20,181 bases of DNA from Candidatus Woesearchaeota archaeon (GTDB lineage: Archaea; Nanobdellota; Nanobdellia; Woesearchaeales; UBA10216), in contig JACPBT010000085.1 of NCBI GenBank assembly GCA_016180145.1, forward strand, positions 1 to 20,181, in the 5' to 3' direction. Below the pieces are notes generated by a model. It was not told the origin of the DNA. It did no database searches and was given only the letters and a program-made list of their open reading frames with translations. This document shows positions 19,657-20,181 of the stretch, one piece after another (position 1 is the first letter of the stretch; each line of letters opens with the position of its first letter). Position numbers and translations under genes: made by a program.

Positions 19657-20181
19657 CTACCGCGCTTCGTTCTTCAGCTCAGGTCCATCATCCACATTGT
19701 GGTCGTATTGGGCAACGCCAGTCACTACAAGCCTTACTCTTAATTTTTTGAGCGTGTACTTGGTTCCGTCGGAAGAAAATTCTGCCAAATCATCTAATTT
19801 AAGTGCCGTAAGGCGTGTATCTGCTTCTGCTTTCACAACTTTAAAAACGTCGCCAGATCTGAACTCCCCCATGTCTTCTCCACAAAACACCCGCCTCACA
19901 ACTTTATCAAGAAATGGTGCTAAATCTTCAGAAGCGACTGAATGGTATTTTCTTGAAAAATCAAAGTTGTCAGCTTCCAACAAGGCTTTATAAAATTCGT
20001 AAAAACGCTTGGGGCTTTCTAAGCCTTTTCCTGGCAGAACAACATCGCCTGCCGACGTGTGGTTAACAATCTTCACCAATCCTTTCATATTTCCTTTAAC
20101 TTTCGTGTCTGTCGCTAAAAAGGTAAGTTTTTCATAATGTCTTGAAAACTGTTGGTCTACTCCTTTAAGGGCAGCACCTCC
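19657..20181 (-). CDS. Hypothetical protein, 5' end beyond the window
   Basis: The frame is open from the stop at 19657 through to the window edge. The first Met in the frame is at 20088, but the 93 bases upstream translate without a stop in the same frame (GGAALKGVDQQFSRHYEKLT, then FLATDTKVKGN), so the gene probably starts outside. The visible 174 residues are mixed alpha/beta, highly charged (many Lys, Asp and Glu), with no membrane segment and no motif I recognise; KRFYEFYKALLEADNFDFSR forms a clear helix. It converges on trpS. If the start is ATG 20088, the protein is 143 residues. Confidence 0.6.
   Translation of the reverse strand, partial: GGAALKGVDQQFSRHYEKLTFLATDTKVKGNMKGLVKIVNHTSAGDVVLPGKGLESPKRFYEFYKALLEADNFDFSRKYHSVASEDLAPFLDKVVRRVFCGEDMGEFRSGDVFKVVKAEADTRLTALKLDDLAEFSSDGTKYTLKKLRVRLVVTGVAQYDHNVDDGPELKNEAR

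Noticed and set aside
20169..20181. GGAGGTG at the minus-strand end of the window as a Shine-Dalgarno or 16S 3' end
   Set aside because: No start codon follows at suitable spacing, it is in the open frame of the partial gene, and there are no adjacent rRNA features.
1..20181. CRISPR array, insertion sequence or prophage
   Set aside because: No regularly spaced repeats, transposase, integrase, or long terminal inverted repeats were found; repeats seen are local operators.

Overview
The window is archaeal. It carries archaeal/eukaryotic-type ribosomal proteins (uS13, uS4, uS11, eL18, uL13, uS9) interleaved with RNA polymerase subunits D and N. It also has Sec61 beta, NAC alpha, an archaeal 7S (SRP) RNA, a class II tRNA-Leu that appears to contain a small anticodon-loop intron, eukaryotic-type TrpRS and a split transketolase. 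Promoters are TATA boxes centred about 27 bp before the start codon, which means mostly leaderless mRNAs. Compact spacing, a bacterial-type LeuRS and an archaeal PhoU with an AbrB-like N terminus fit a small-genome (DPANN-like) euryarchaeal-side lineage. The exact phylum cannot be fixed from the sequence alone.

Layout. 1-1200 (+): dUTPase, then a leaderless VapBC toxin-antitoxin pair with a palindromic operator at its transcription start. 1200-2760: an Lrp/AsnC-type regulator (-) divergent from an AbrB-PhoU protein (+). 2749-6964 (-): one long translation operon, uS13-uS4-uS11-RpoD-tRNA-Leu-unknown-eL18-uL13-uS9-RpoN. Many of its genes overlap by a few bases, and it starts with a structured leader of about 73 nt. 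6988-7484 (-): NAC alpha and a 52-residue Sec61 beta, divergent by only 9 bp from leuS (+). 10277-11068: NAD kinase.

11119-12257: an unknown gene divergent from an ACT-domain protein, with a shared ATGACAAA site system between them. 12256-12530 (-): SRP RNA. 12611-14567: a YiiX-like papain-fold hydrolase, a presenilin/SPP-type intramembrane aspartyl protease, and a predicted exosome-associated RNA-binding protein read from the same symmetric TATA box as the protease. 14623-16363: two-subunit transketolase.

16389-17116 (-): a second VapBC module, with an AbrB-type antitoxin, a PIN toxin carrying a CxxC...CxxC insertion, and a near-perfect 28-bp operator. 17182-18457 (+): a small winged-helix protein translationally coupled to an unrecognised 334-residue protein, followed by trpS. 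19657-20181 (-): a hypothetical gene that appears to run off the window.

The main theme is protein synthesis and export: ribosome and RNA polymerase subunits, tRNA-Leu with LeuRS, TrpRS, SRP RNA, Sec61 beta, NAC, and a signal-peptide-peptidase relative. Two toxin-antitoxin modules and several tightly shared divergent promoters are added to this. The best candidate for something undescribed is the winged-helix plus 334-residue pair upstream of trpS. The second protein has a class I aaRS/cyclodipeptide-synthase-like layout but no HIGH or KMSKS motif.
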